Source: Riptortus pedestris
Lineage: Eukaryota; Arthropoda; Insecta; Hemiptera; Alydidae
Assembly (NCBI GenBank): GCA_019009955.1
Contig: CM032229.1
Span: 83,928,501 to 83,992,500 of the forward strand
Direction of reading: 5' to 3'
Length of the DNA: 64,000 bases
In this document: piece after piece, positions 12,560 to 25,899 of the stretch
Layout: each line of letters begins with the position of its first letter
How positions within the stretch are numbered: position 1 is the first letter of the stretch
The notes under the pieces: model-generated
What the model saw: the letters and a program-made list of their open reading frames with translations, nothing else
Databases searched by the model: none
What the model was told of the DNA's origin: nothing
Made by a program: the position numbers and the translations under genes

Positions 12560-14016
12560 TAGACTTCCTTCTGATGAACCATGTAGCATCTTATTAAGCA
12601 GTCTGAGGGGTTAAATTCTTTAAGTTTGGATATTTCAATGTCTGTAACTATCTGTTTGCGAATCAAAGTCCCAATTATGAATCAATGTTGCTATTATTTA
12701 TTGTTAATAGTATCATAAAAAAATGAATCGCCTAAAAAGAAGAATTGCTGAGATTGCAAAATATTGAAACACTTTTCTACAAAAATACGCTTCAATTTTA
12801 TCCATACACCTCAATTGCCCTGTAATAATGATAATTTTGTATATTTTTCATCAGCGTCAATTGTTGAAATAAAATTAGTTTCTGGTTACACTGTGGACGA
12901 TTTCCCATTGGTACATTGAGTAGTTTTTGTTTGAAATGGCGACTGGTTAACATTTTAAAAATTGGATACACTTCAGTTGAAATATTGAGTGCTTTACCGT
13001 TGAAATGTCATGTAAAATTGGACTGACACTAAATAACCATATTTCTATTCTACATAAGCTGAAAATATGAATATGTGTTTACATCTCCAAGTAAAAACCC
13101 ATTTCTCATTTACCCAGTAAAGAACAAAACAATGAATATAACCAACGTATATTTCCTTTAAGCAAATGGAAAAACTTCCTTTAATTATATTCAGTCATTC
13201 TCCTCTAACTTTGTAATTATGAGCCAGTTCCAGGTGGCCGGAAGTCAGTGTTTTGAAATTCAAACTTCAAAACAACATTTGAAGATTGGCCATTATATTT
13301 TAAAAGCAAATTGTATTAACATTTATTCCATTAAACTTTTAATACTAAAGATATTGGCGATAATATAATGATATTGGCCTTCATCTAGTTAGCGATTTGG
13401 GACCTCACATTGGCTGTCATTCTTGTGTTGATGACACAAATATGAACATTTATTGAAATTATTCGAATACTATTTAAAAAAAAATGAATAATTAGCTTAC
13501 GAGTAGAGAGACTGAGAGGGATGGGGCAGACAAGTCAGTTTCGACTGAGTGGATAGTCCGACTGGCCAGAATTCCATTATTGATGTCATTTTAAAGAATA
13601 ATTTTGTACTGACAGATACGAAATACTAACATTTTGAAGAATGTGTCCATGCATATAAAAACATTTTCTACTATCAGATTTTTACTTTTAGAATTTTTTA
13701 TAAAGTACTAATAAAGTAGCCCAGTAATTCAGAAGTAAGAAAAGGTGCGGTCTCTGTTGTTGACTTTAGGTATTCTAATTTTATTCGGAAGCAATTTTCT
13801 TTCCGCCCCTCCAGCATAGTTATCTATGTAATAGTTCTCTTTGGGTTAAACCGGCTATTTAAAGAGACCCTCTTTATTAAACCAATTTACATTCTAATGT
13901 AAAGACTTTCAAAGACCCCTGGGACTTCGTTTTTGTGGCGAAGAGTATATTATTTTAATGTGGCTCGTACATGTTTTCCCATTTAATAAAATTTAGTAAC
14001 ATTAAATTAAATCCTA
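12560..14016. other. AT-rich DNA, nothing recognised
   Basis: Around 12.8-13.4 kb there are short phrases of the type 'TTGAAAT ... ATTGG' that recur loosely. I could not define a repeat unit. Confidence 0.35.
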
Positions 14017-14150
14017 ATTTATTTAACGATGAACTCACCAATAAAATCCTTAGTCCCACCCTGCCTAGAAAAGGATGGTATCATGTAGATACTCAGTCCC
14101 AATTAGCTACAGTACCAAAAACTGGTCACTAATAAATAATAATAATATAT
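14017..14150 (+). mobile_element. SINE 3' fragment (copy 5)
   Basis: It carries only the body and tail: ACTCACCAATAAAATCCTTA, CCCACCCTGCCTAGAAAAGG, ACTCAGTCCCAATTAGC and an (AAT)n tail. The tRNA-like head is absent. Confidence 0.8.
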
Positions 14151-16094
14151 GTAGTAACAGAATCGTGGATATTTTTTGATTTTGTCGAGACTCCATATCT
14201 GTTAATTATTCATATTTTTTCATAACATTTTGTGGGTGATTCATGAGCACTACATATATTGAAGGGCCACTGTTAAAATAAAAGATAAAGATTTAATTAA
14301 AGTTAAAGTTTTTGGTCATTCCTTGTCATTCCTATTTTAGCTTTTTCAATAATGGGGTTACATTTTTTCATTCTTCCTCCTATTCAGCCTGGTTTCCCAT
14401 GTCTAGTCATGACCTGAGCACTTTTCTTAATTGAGAGAGAGACTAAAACTCAACTCACTTTGTGTTATTTACTTATTTCATAAGATCGCGTCTATAGAAA
14501 TTAATTTTGCAAAGATATACAAGGAACATTAATTATTTTATTCATTCACATAATAACATTTATAGGAAATTAAATTTCCAATTAGATTTGGTTTAATACA
14601 ACCTTTCAATCCAACATATAATAACCGGACTAGTTTAAATTTTTGCATGTACTGCTCTTTAAATCTCTTCCGACCCTAAGAGAAATCGCTAAAACTTCTA
14701 GGCCAGCCTTGGCAAGTAAATGGTTATGAATAAGGAAGAAAACCTGCAGATACTCGTCACAGTTAGCCATACTATCAAAAGTAACAAAAAATATCTATAG
14801 TTACCAGAGAAACTAAATAGAAGTCTTTAGATTCGATCTAGCAATGTATAGCTGTAAACTGGAGCTTGTCTAAATGCTCAGGTAAGATTCCTTCCATAGA
14901 TGTACTTTTCTAGCAGAAATGGCACTGTGTCCTTTATGACCCCTGTAGTGAGAGTCTTCCTTTACGGTATTACTCGCCCCACAACAGTCCCTGGACAATA
15001 AAATAACTGGATACTGCTGTGTGCACTTACCTAAAAACCAACCTTCCTCTAAACCCCAGAAACAAGTATACTAGTGGACTACGGGGTTCAGCATCAGGGT
15101 CATGTAGAAATAAAGAAATAACGATTTACAAAATGCTTTGAGATTGTCATTAACTAATAATATAAATCATCAATTTCCGTATGACAAGTCTTTACAAATA
15201 TGTACTTATCAACAATACATGGATTTGATTTTTTGAATACTAAGTAAAAGATTCGCAATTTGAGGCCTCTGAATTTTTCGGCCCAGCATGGGAAGTGGAT
15301 CTCTTTTCGACTATCAAGGTTCTCTAGTTATTTCCTTGTACGAAGTAAAAATGCAAAAATGCATTGTAATTTCAAAGGTTTTTGGTTTTCAGATTTTAAA
15401 GGAATTAATTATCTGCTTTGACTGAATTCATTTGACTAGTTTAGGCGTGATTTATGTATGTGTTTCTTATAACTCAAAAACGGTTGGTCTTAAAATGTAC
15501 AAATTTTATTTTTGGAATTGGTGCTAGTAGTGCACCCCTTTAATTAAAAATTGACTGAAACAGAAGAGAAGTTAACAATAGCGCGAAAAAAAAAATATCA
15601 AATTTCTCGTTTTGGATATTTAATATTTGTGTAAGGAGATTTTTATTTATATGCATAACATATAAATTATGTTTGATGACATGATTTTCGATGCGATAAA
15701 TTGGAACGGAGATATCCTGTATCATTTCAACCAAAACTTTTCTTCATTTATTTCACTGAGAGTAGAAGGAAGTCATAAGGTGTTCCGATCAGATTTGTTT
15801 TTGTAAACGGATCTCGTCCAATCTCGAATTATCATTCGGGATTAAACAGCGATTCTCGAGGTTAAATGTTTTCAAAAATATTGAGCGAGAGCACGATTGA
15901 GGAGATTTATATTATTGTGTAGTAAAAGTGTATAAACCGTGCAATCGTGTTCGTACTTAGATAAACCTATCTGTTACTACCTAGATGGAACTTTACAAGA
16001 ACGAAATTCTAGGTCGATCATTTACAAGTTGCAGAGCCTTAGGACTTTTAACATTTAGTCTCTTGGTGTTGAATAGTGCTCCAGATTTCATAAT
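14151..16094. other. AT-rich DNA, nothing recognised
   Basis: A very weak SINE-like stretch lies near 14690-14790 (ACCTGCAGATACTCGTCACA). No other signal. Confidence 0.35.
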
Positions 16095-16500
16095 GATTTT
16101 ATTTATTTAGAGTATTTGGAGCATTCGCTACTAGGCGATATGCCTAATTGACAAAAACAGAAATCATTACCAACAATACCATAATACACCTGAATAATAG
16201 CTATAGAGGAAAATAAGTAGAACTAAGAACAAATAAGAAATATGAGTAGCTAAAAACACAAAAAAAGTGAAAAAAAATAGGGTTAATAGAAAAATTTAAG
16301 TTATAATTGAGTAAAAATGTGATGCAAAGTAAGCACGTTGAAAGAGTAAATTTTAATAAAAATTCAAGAATAAATAAATTAAAATATTTATATATGCTGA
16401 TTAAAAAAAATAATATTTCAACAATTAAATCAAAAAGCGTTAAATAAAAGAGAATATTTAGGTAAAAAGCAAATGTAACTCAGGAGTGGAAATAAAACAA
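16095..16500 (-). repeat. Homopolymer-rich retroposon-like repeat (copy 2)
   Basis: On the minus strand an A/T-rich block (A-rich on plus, T-rich on minus) ends with GGCATATCGCCTAGTAGCGA, then ATGCTCCAAATACTC and TAAATAAA. This is the same end sequence as the copies at 11.9-12.6 kb and 46.6 kb. The left limit is set by the TAAATAAA tail and the right limit is approximate. Confidence 0.5.
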
Positions 16501-16862
16501 TATTTTTTATTAAATTTTTGTCTTAAGATGTTGGAGTATTATGCTAATGTATGTACTACCCTTTGTCAGTAATTCGTGTAAGTCATGTGGTATTTAACGT
16601 TGATGGTATTCAGTACTCATGTGTTTGTCTATTAGCAACATTTTAAAATGAAATCTTGCCTCAAAATCTCTGATGGTGGCATATAGTGTTCGACGGGCTT
16701 CGTCATTAGTAATAATAAAGTGAACTTTTGGGCAGAGAATTCATGTAACTAAAAATCTAAATATTTACTCCTTGAGCCTAAAGAACCATTGTTAGGCAAG
16801 TTTTTTTTTATATTACTTTTTTTTATAGAAACTTTTTATATACTTTAAAATAATATGCTCAC

Positions 16863-17048
16863 AGTCTCTTTATCTTGATGGTAATGTTGGTAGGTACGTT
16901 GTACATAGTGTCCCCTTGGCACTCGCACTCCGGTAAGGCAGGTTCTCTCCAGCACTTGCAGTCTCCCTGCCTCTCTCCACCATCGCTGCCATCCGGAGAA
17001 CTGTCCATCAGAGGGGCCAGCTCCGTTCCGTTCCCGCTCGCAGTTGCC
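16863..17048 (-). CDS. Candidate internal coding exon, unknown Cys-rich protein
   Basis: This 186-bp minus-strand segment is much richer in GC than its surroundings. It is bounded by a splice acceptor (TATATGTTGCAG before 17048) and a donor (GTGAGC after 16863). With one leading base and two trailing bases it encodes 61 complete codons, and the length is a multiple of three. The residues show a CxC-x8-CxC pattern (Cys 30, 32, 41, 43, around CKCWREPALPECEC), two N-glycosylation sequons (NGT at 6-8, NIT at 54-56) and a basic end (NVPTNITIKIKR). The sequons and paired cysteines would suit an extracellular segment, which is inference. I do not recognise the family. A second minus-strand frame with a start codon is also open through the region (16845-17081), so the reading frame is chosen on residue composition and splice phase. 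No neighbouring exon was found. Confidence 0.5.
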
Positions 17049-17059
17049 CTGCAACATAT

Positions 17060-18049
17060 ATCGACTCCAATAAGGACACATTAGACATTACATCGAGCAT
17101 TATGATGGCATATGTATCGTTTATCGGGTTTAGTCTAAAAGGCGTCCAAACTGCCCAAAATGGGATGAATTTGATTGTTCAAAGTCTGAAGCTCTAGACT
17201 TATAAGTTCTGCTTCAGACATTCCAACCTTTTTATTCAGACGTTAATCAAAGACATAATAAGAGCCGAAATAGACACATACACGCAGGTTGAGCTGGTCT
17301 GGGTCAAAGAAATGAACAATTCCACCACAGTTTATTTCTCTAAGATTTCCAACTTATTTAAATGCTTCTTTTAAGGTGTTTGCAGTGACTAAATATTCAT
17401 TTTGAAAGCAAATTACAATATTAAAAATATATATGTATACATACGTCTAAAAGCATTTCTTTTTTTGTAATTAGTAACGAAAACGCTTTGAGAAAGACCA
17501 TTAAAACGATTTCAAACCACGCAGGAGAATATAGATGTTGTCTTCTTATATAGAAAGAAATATACATATCTTAAATCTTGATGGAGATCCTTTCTATGTG
17601 GAAGCTGCTTGAACATTGTATTTATTAAACCCTCTTAATGCCAGTAGAGATAATTGGAAGCGGTTATCTACAAGTTACCGCTTCTAGTCTTTTAGAACCA
17701 GCGTGAGACTTAGGATTCTAACAAGGTAGATCATCTCTACATTAAGGGTATCGCCACGGCGTAAATTTAACAAACGAATTTACGTTTATCAAGCTTATTT
17801 TGACCAACGCTTTAACTAAAATGGCCAGACTATGCCCTTCCTCGCAACTCCATGAAAAACAGACTCCACCTTGGTATTTTAATTTCATAATTGAATTACC
17901 TTCCAACCAGCTGCTTATGTTGTGCCCAATGCGTGGGGTTGTATTTGTGCTAGATATTCGCTCCGTGTGGTCATACCTTGGGCTTTATAAACTACTGAGT
18001 CCGGGGATGTTATTTGGGTATAGTCGGTGTCCTTACCTATGTAGGTCAC
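17060..18049. other. AT-rich DNA; left flank of a 450-bp repeat
   Basis: A 116-codon frame at 17800-18150 runs into the repeat at its right and has no recognisable domain, so I do not call it a gene. Confidence 0.35.
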
Positions 18050-18535
18050 ACCTCTTATATTTAGGGAGAGGTAGAGGAGTGGTCAGATCCATCCTCCCTT
18101 CCTTTTCTGTCGTGGCTTTGAAAACCCTTGGGCCTGCAGGTCCTTTGTAGATATTGCTGTCCCGAATCCTGTACCCGTCGAGGCTTTGAGTTCTAGACCA
18201 CAATAATACATCGGGATCGGCGGGCGAAGCCCACCATAAGAGTTCGGACTGGATCGGTGGACGGATCCGGTTTGTGATTGTCGGTCGCAGACGTGGTGGT
18301 CGTCATTGAACGTTCAGAGTGGAAATATCAGAAGTGATATGTGATTTGCCTCCTAGCACTCTCGGACATATGTGGTGATATCCTTGGATGGGGCGGTTGT
18401 CTGAAGTTCTGCGAGAAGGTAGGAAGTAGGATTTTGTCCTCCCCTACTTTAAGCTAATAGAGGGATTGGATAGGTGAGTGTCAGTTAACGACAAGGAATC
18501 CACTCACTATTTCGGCCCTCCGAACAGTAGTACTC
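18050..18535 (+). repeat. 450-bp interspersed repeat, copy 1
   Basis: It shares an ordered series of blocks with 28845-29290 in the same orientation: a CCTGTACCCGTCGAGGC-like block, a 'TATCAGAAGTGAT' block, GGTTGTCTGAAGTTCTGCGA, TAGGATTTTGTCCTCCCCTA, GGATTGGATAGGTGAGTG and a CTCACTATTTC-CCGAACAG end. It is moderately GC-rich. It may be the 3' end of a non-LTR element. No protein domain was recognised. Confidence 0.75.
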
Positions 18536-20417
18536 ACACATGCAAGTTCTTTCTACTGTAGGAAAGTATTTAATTTTATTTTTATTTATTAATTTATTGA
18601 TGTAAAAGAACGATAATGACTGAAAATTTAAATAAAGAAAATCAAGTTATAATATTGAATTGTTTGGCTTAGCAGTGACAAAGTTCGTACGGCTTATGTC
18701 TACTAATCAGGATTTCATTTTGAAGAGGCAAAGAACTTCAAAGGAGTGGAATGTAGGATCTAATTTACAATTTCTCTTTCCACCCCTGCCTTTCTGTTCC
18801 CCTAAATCCAAAATTAGATTTCTTCCAATTTAATTAAATTTTTAAGCTATTCAATATATTGATGAATAAATCAATTTCTACACATCGTTCAAAGGTGACC
18901 AAAAATTAATCAGATATTTAACAAAGCGGATTTTAGACCAATAGGTAAAAAAGTATTAGAAAAGCTTACATATTTATTTTCGAGCTATTCATGTATACCG
19001 TTCTAACTTCCGAATAACATATTCGAAAATTCTGCATGCCTACGTCTGAAGGTTTGTCATAGTTATTCATGTTCCTTGAACAATACGAATAAGGTGCCAC
19101 TTAATAAGTCTATGTTTTTTTTATAATATAAGAGCAGCAGTCTAAATTTGGCAAACAGGATGTTTGACGTACCTTATTTCAATAGGTGATTAAATATCCA
19201 TCTCAGATAAGTTGACAGCTTGGTCAAATTGATTATGAAGGGTAAGGAGCTAATTTCGTTAATCTATTCCCCAACTAATTTAAGGGAAACCAGGCATTGA
19301 AATTGAACTCACGACACGATTATCAGGAAAAAAAAGTCCTCGAATATCCATCAATCCTACTATATATATTCTTGTATATTACCACTCTAGCAGTTACAAT
19401 ATTTTTTTATTGTCTCAAATTCATTTAAAATTATACAACAAGTTCATTGTTAAACAACAGCTGAAATCGATTAAAAAAATTCGGAGTATCTCCATTATTA
19501 TGAGTTCCAAAAGTTGTTAAGAATTTAAATTTGTATACATGATGTTTTATACACATTTTCTTCAACCTGAATACTAAGCAAGATATTTAGGACATCGATT
19601 AGATGAAAATATCTAACATTACATTTAATTTCCTTTTCATGCCTATATATGAAGGCTTCTTATTAGTGAAGAAATAGGTAATAGATGGTGAGATAAGATC
19701 TCTGGAACGACGTGCTGGAATGACTAGAGTGCCGTTGAAGAAAGGTGGTAAATCATCTTAGTTTACGCAGACCCTTCGCGAAGGACTTCTATTGTTGCAT
19801 TTTGTTTGGAAATCCAATAATAATTTTTGTTCTTTTAAAAAATACTAATGCACATGAACCGTCCATGTCAAAAGTAATTGAGAAAATTCCGACAAAAAGA
19901 GCAAGTAAGTATTTCAAGATTTAAGACACAATATTGTAACTGTATGATTGTAGCTGTTGATACAATATAGTATTTTGAGAAAAAATATCAGTGGAGGCCG
20001 ATGTACGTAACTCTTCCAATATTTATTCTAGGTCAAACGGAAGGAGGACGTCTTCTTGTTTCTTCACTTGGATAAGACAAAGAAACAAAAAAGACAAATT
20101 ATATTGATTCCGGCTTTAAAAGCTATAGAAAAGAGAAAATCACAACACGCTCATAGGAAATCTTATTAGAGTTTATTATTTAGTGAATATTCATCTTATC
20201 TCTAATTCTTTATAATATAATCTTATCTATTTAAAATATTTCCAAAAATGTAATACACATTCTTTATATGGTGTTGCAATACTCAATTAAAAAATTACTT
20301 AGTTTACACATTTTAATATATTTTCTTCTAAAACAGTTTTATGCACTGTGCTGCATTTATTGTCGTTCTACTTGTGATAATAATACTATTGTGATTAAAA
20401 AATCTGTTAAAATACAT

Positions 20418-20467
<50 letters not shown>
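20418..20467. repeat. (TA)n(TG)n microsatellite
   Basis: A TA run passes directly into a TG run. Confidence 0.95.
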
Positions 20468-20470
<3 letters not shown>

Positions 20471-21045
20471 TCTGATATTACAATATCTGGGATTTGTTCC
20501 TGAAAAATCTGCTTACAGAACTTACACCGCCCATGGTCACAAACTTTTTTAATAACAAATTTTACTTTTTTTTCTGTAATATATAACCTATCAAATGAAT
20601 GTCGTAGGTACGAGATTAATTATTATGAATAGATATATGGGTAAAGAAAAATGAACTACAAAGATGAAAGAAATAACTAAAATTCTAACTTTCATTTTGT
20701 TGACAGGTACATTACATTACCTGTTGTCAACATAATACACAACATAACATATATCTAAATCCCTTTTCTTTTTCATTTTCTTTCCTTTCGTGTGTGAGAA
20801 TATTAAATAAATAAAAACCATAATTCTATTTTCTATCCCTCTTTTTCATTATAGAACTGAATGTGGTATTGATAATTATTTTATAGAGTTAGAGAAAAAG
20901 AAACTTGTGATTTAATATAGCTTTGCAATTCTTTTACAATAGTAAAACCAACTGTCTTCTTCACAAAACATTGTTACATCGGTCAAATAATAGACGGGAA
21001 GGGGATTAATCGCTATATAAATTTCAGCAATGTATCTTATTTCAT

Positions 21046-21048
<3 letters not shown>

Positions 21049-21092
<44 letters not shown>
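21049..21092. repeat. (TA)n microsatellite
   Basis: An uninterrupted TA run. Confidence 0.95.
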
Positions 21093-21094
<2 letters not shown>

Positions 21095-23905
21095 CATGAT
21101 TAATTATTGATAACTTCATTGATTGCTCCTATCTTTAAATGCCTTCAATATAGCCAGTGCATGGGAGATTTTTATTTGGTAGGTTAGGTTACGAGTTTAT
21201 GGGCGAACAAATACTAGGTTATTACGCCCTTCAACTATTGATGTTTATGTTACGTAGTATGGAGATTTTTATTCTTTTCTTCTAATTATGCATCTACGTC
21301 TAATGGGTTTTTGCTAATGGAGCCAAAAAGCATGTTAAGAGTTGAGCCTATGGGATATATTATTGTGCGAGAAAAGAACTTTACAATAGCAAAAAAATAA
21401 ATAAAACAATGTTTGATTCGAATGTTTGAGGGTAAACATATTTTTCTGTGAATAAATTTCTTCGTCATCTTCAACTTGGCTTGTTGGGAAGAGTTGAATG
21501 AAATTTTCTTTTATACTTGAGAACTTTTGCCGATGCTGTCCCAACAGTTTATTGAATCATATTTGTGGCAAAAACTCGGTCAGAATATATTGAATTAGGA
21601 AGAGGAAAGATGAACCAGTGAACTTTTCCCCTCTTCACCTCTTCCATAGAAATGAACTAAGAAAACTCAAAACACTTCTTTCTTCTTGGGCCTCGGAATA
21701 GCTGGGAGTGTAGAGGCTTCGGTCTTTTAATACTCACAAACTTAGAGTTTGTCTGGAGATTTTTAAGGGATGGTCCAACCAGACAGTCTCCTGCCAAGTG
21801 CAGGAAATAAGTGAAATCATTGTTATTTTTTACACTCCTTTACGGTATTAAATTTACTGAGCTCCCATTATTGAAAGGAATTTAGTTAAATTACTATAAA
21901 TACGATTAAAATATTCCACTTAAACTTTCTCATACACTGTACGCAAATTTCTCTACTTACTTCAGAAACGCATTTTACCACCTAATTATTTCAAAAGTGC
22001 TTAGGGTTAACTTTACAGTCTCTAATTCAATTCTCACATGATAATGTGACTTTGCTTTCTGAAAGATCCCTTGAATAAATAAACCTCAGTGCCCGACTAA
22101 AAAAAATAGAGGTTCTCAACATTTCAGAAAGTAGTTTCAGAAAGTAGAAAATGGAAGTTCGTTAAAACAAAAATTATTTATTAAGGTGCAACATTCCTTA
22201 CATCTACGAAACACTTTCTAATTCAAAGGGTTTTTGTCAGTGAGATCTGTTGTTGTTTCATAAGGTTTTTGGAGCAAAAAATACTAGGTTATCATCGCCC
22301 GGTAATATCTATAACTCTCGTTTTTGTTAAGTACCTGAATTTTGTGAGTAAATTGTGTTTATGTACGTTTTAAATATTGTTATATCCTCATTTATATCGT
22401 TATATCCATTTATAATTTAATCTACATCTTAATTTTGATTTATTTACCACATTGGAAGAACATGTTTTTTTGTTAAATTTAAATATATATTTTTCTTTTT
22501 TCACTACTTTTTTTTCATCCAGTTACATACAATAACTTACACTAATATATATCTATTTACATTTACTTATATACACCATATTTTATGTCGTCTGTAGACT
22601 TAAATTTCTTTATACAAATTTGTAATTTTCATAAAATTAAATAATTTATCTAGCTCTTTGGGGACATCCTCAAGGGCAACTCATATATTATTGGAAATAT
22701 TGCATTCTTTTCGAATATTTGTATACGTATGGCGTTCAACTAGTATATCGTAGATAGTTAAATGTGTTACATTTCCCACATATCGGGGGTTGATCTTTTT
22801 TCATAAGATCTATGCGTAAATCTTTTGTGGTTTATTCGGAGTCTTCCTAGTACGACTAGGAGTAATCACAGGAGGAGTAATCTCTTCTGTTGTCTCTTGT
22901 CAGGGAGATCTGATTTATTATATCTCTTAATTCAGGGCGTTTAAGAGGGTACAATAAGAATTGTATATAATTATAAATACTTTACTTCTGCTAATAACTT
23001 GATGACTAAGTAGGGCAATTTGTCTCCAACAAATTACGCTTAACTTAATTTTTTTATTGTTATAAGCTCAGTTTTAAAAATGTTTGGAATCTTCCATTAA
23101 TTTCCAAAAATACAATTAAAAAATATAATTACTTCATTACTTACAGAGTTAAACAGAAACAGTGGTTTGAACAATAACCTCGAAATATAATTTGTTGAAG
23201 TAGGCAGTTCAGAGCGAACCGAATACAGAAATTGCGTGACCTAGTTCATTACTGATCGATAGATCAGCTTTGAAATAATGCTCCAGCGACATTTGAAAAA
23301 TAGAGTGTGAACCGGTTATCGGAAATACAGTAGGCGGGAATTTTATTGTCCACGTGTGGGGAAATATAAAGCTGGCTACATTCATCTACCGCCCCCCTTT
23401 AACGGTGCAATTCCCTCTTTGTCAAAACGACAATGCTCGCAAGTTAAGGGACGAGCTCTAGTTTCCAAAGGCAGAGGGCTATGTAAATAAGCCAACGAAT
23501 GCTTTCCACCGTCTCGATTAATGTGTCAGAACAGTTTTATTATTTTTACCTGCCCCTTCGGAGTTGTCAGGGACACGATGGACAAAGTTTAATCAAGAGA
23601 GGCAAACTCGGTATAAAAAAAAAAGCAAAGAGTTTTTCCAAAGAGAGGAATATATAACACTGGAGTAAAAAGTGTTCTACAATTTAAATGGAAGTAGAGC
23701 TGCACTTCCATTACTTTTGTCTACAATTACTCTGACAGAAATAATAGAACTAGAATGTTTTTTCATTAATCTACTGCACCTGTTGTGAAATAAATCATAC
23801 TCTATCCCCATTATTACTATCTAAGTATTCATTTAATCCTTTTTCCAAGACTATAAATGCATTTTACTATGACCCTTCCACGCCAAATAAATATAAAGAA
23901 GCAAC

Positions 23906-23936
23906 TATAAAGTCCGCTTATTAAGCTGCCTTCAGT
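23906..23936 (+). promoter_or_regulatory. Possible core promoter (TATA + initiator)
   Basis: TATAAAG at 23906-23912 is followed 28 bases later by TCAGT at 23932-23936, matching the arthropod initiator consensus. An ATG at 24052 opens only a 16-codon frame (MKIVPLSLNNAIVLTL) before a stop, so no downstream gene is demonstrated. In AT-rich DNA this combination can occur by chance. Confidence 0.2.
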
Positions 23937-24184
23937 ACACCCAAAGGCCTTATTCAAATGCACTCAACTCTCAAAGTTGTCTAGTAGTCAGTTGTTGTGC
24001 TTTTCGGGACTACTTCGGTTTATTGTCAGCTTTATTTCGTATGTGTTTAAAATGAAAATTGTTCCTCTCTCTCTTAATAATGCCATAGTCTTAACCTTGT
24101 AAAAAATAAACTATGTTAAATAATCTAACTTGCACGCATTATTGTACCTTCTTGTAAAGAATGAGAAGACTTTGTTCTTCGGTT

Positions 24185-24420
24185 TATCCTTCTGTCACGC
24201 TACCCGATCCGGGACAGGTGCTGTTCGTGTGTCCTTGCCTCCATGGATGTCCCGACAGCTCATAGGTAAAGGGCTGTGGGGACAGCAGGTCTTTGGGCGG
24301 ACGCCAATCATAGCTTTCGGGAGAACAGACTTTTCAACTTCCCAGTTCTTTGAAACCTATTCAGATCATTTGATGATTGGTTTTAAGCGAAGTGTGAGCC
24401 TGCAATCAGCTGCAGGTGGT
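24185..24420. other. GC-rich block with several open frames, unassigned
   Basis: This 230-bp block is distinctly richer in GC than its flanks. The plus strand has a 97-codon frame from 24130. The minus strand has two open frames and a pyrimidine-rich acceptor-like site (CTGCTGTCCCCACAG). I cannot decide between an exon, a decayed transposon and chance, and no domain is recognised. Confidence 0.3.
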
Positions 24421-24424
24421 TGAA

Positions 24425-25726
24425 GTAATGACCTTAATTAAATTCTCTAGGTGACGGACCATGGGAGATAAACTGGCATTGCGTCTTCACTCATGTTGAA
24501 TAGTTGTACTCTTCTCCCGTTCAATGGAGAAAGATCATATATAAGGTGCACTTTTTGTTCGAGCTCAGAATGAATGAATGGGAAGGCTTGAGAAGGTTGA
24601 TGAATGACTTTCTACAGAATGTAGCTTGATCTATCTAGCCAATTCGTTGATAATGATCGCAGACTTGATCGGTTAGTGGTAAAGCTTCAATAATAAACTT
24701 ACTGATATTTGGTAATTTCCATGGGTATTCACATTTTAGCTAATAAATATAAAGAGCTTTATATTTTAGCTAATATCTAGAGAACTGGCGAGCCAAAATG
24801 GTGTGATATTTTTGAAATACGATGAATTATTAAAGAGGTTGCAGAACTACGAGTTGTTTTTTGAACTCTTCGAAAGTAAAAGTAAGAACATTCAGACGTT
24901 ATTCACAAAAACACTTCATCCTCAGCTATCTTTAAAAATGTAAATCTTTTGACTTCAAAGAGTCATTACGCCGTTATATATCACAATAACAAGAATAATT
25001 CCGAAAAACTATTTTTATTTTTAAAACACAAGCAATGTTACGAATCACATTTTTCCAATGATTATAACTCATTTATTGATTAACTTCAAAAACCTGCTAG
25101 TCGAGTTTGTAACAATTAAACGTATCGTGATTCAAAGAAGATTAATGCATGTAAACGTTTTACGTTTTAAAATATTGGTTTCATTCTAAGAGAATCGTTG
25201 ATTAATTGGCTAGCATGCTGGAGTTGTTCTGCTTTGAGGCCCGAAAGGAAAGCTAAGTGTTTAATTTTATTTTCTCCAAAAGGAGGATGTGGACCTCTTC
25301 CCTAAATCCTCTTTTCAAAGCCAGAGGTTCGACGCCTATCTAGGTTTAACACAACCTTCCTTTTCCAACTTTATCTTCGGTAAGTAGTTTTCCTGGCCAT
25401 AGCCCTCTTTTTAAAGATTAAGTCTTAGTCTAATCCAGATTTTTTATTACCTTCACCAACACTCACCCCGAGCAAGTTTTTTTTAATCAGAGCAATTTAA
25501 TGCCACGTAGTTATTACTCTAACTTGTATAAACTAAAATAAATATAAATTTTAGAAATAAGCTGATTGGCCTAATATTATAGAAGGAAAAGTCCGTTAAA
25601 AAGGATTGCAAAACTAAGCAAATTTTCCTATCTGCAGGAATTAAAGTCATCTGAACAATTTTTTTCTCCACTTCTCTCTTAATATAGTTATGACTTCTGT
25701 GTTAACCATGACTATAAATTTCATCT
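24425..25726. other. AT-rich DNA, nothing recognised
   Basis: No gene or repeat signal. Confidence 0.4.
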
Positions 25727-25893
25727 AGGGGCTCAGCCATGGGGATTAAGGCGTTGATCTTAATAAACTTGGTAAAACCTAGAGTTGTGGGTTCGTATTT
25801 CACGTGGGCAATAGGAATTTATTTGGTGAAGAGCTCATTAAATAAAATCTTAAGTCCCACCCTGAAGAGAAACCTGAAGATAAACCATTCGAC
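25727..25893 (+). mobile_element. Diverged SINE (copy 6)
   Basis: GGGGCTCAGCCATGGGGATTAAGGCGTTGATCTTAATAAACTTGG is the head in diverged form, cited here by its start at 25727. GTGGGTTCGTATTTCACGTG is a mutated B box. ACTCATTAAATAAAATCTTA, TCCCACCCTG and a damaged 'CCTGAAGATAAACC' follow. The tail is not recognisable. Confidence 0.75.
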
Positions 25894-25899
25894 AGATCT

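Larger units (their letters stand above)
18540..23880. other. Long AT-rich stretch without recognised genes
   Basis: Apart from the two microsatellites listed separately, nothing could be assigned. The phrase AAATACTAGGTTAT recurs at about 21210 and 22280 in otherwise unlike sequence. From 23200 to 23600 the DNA is less AT-rich and contains a CACGTG E-box-like hexamer near 23351, which by itself proves nothing. Confidence 0.4.

Noticed and set aside
17800..18150. 116-codon frame as a gene
   Set aside because: Its 3' third lies in the 450-bp repeat. The second copy of that repeat does not keep the frame open, and no domain is recognisable.
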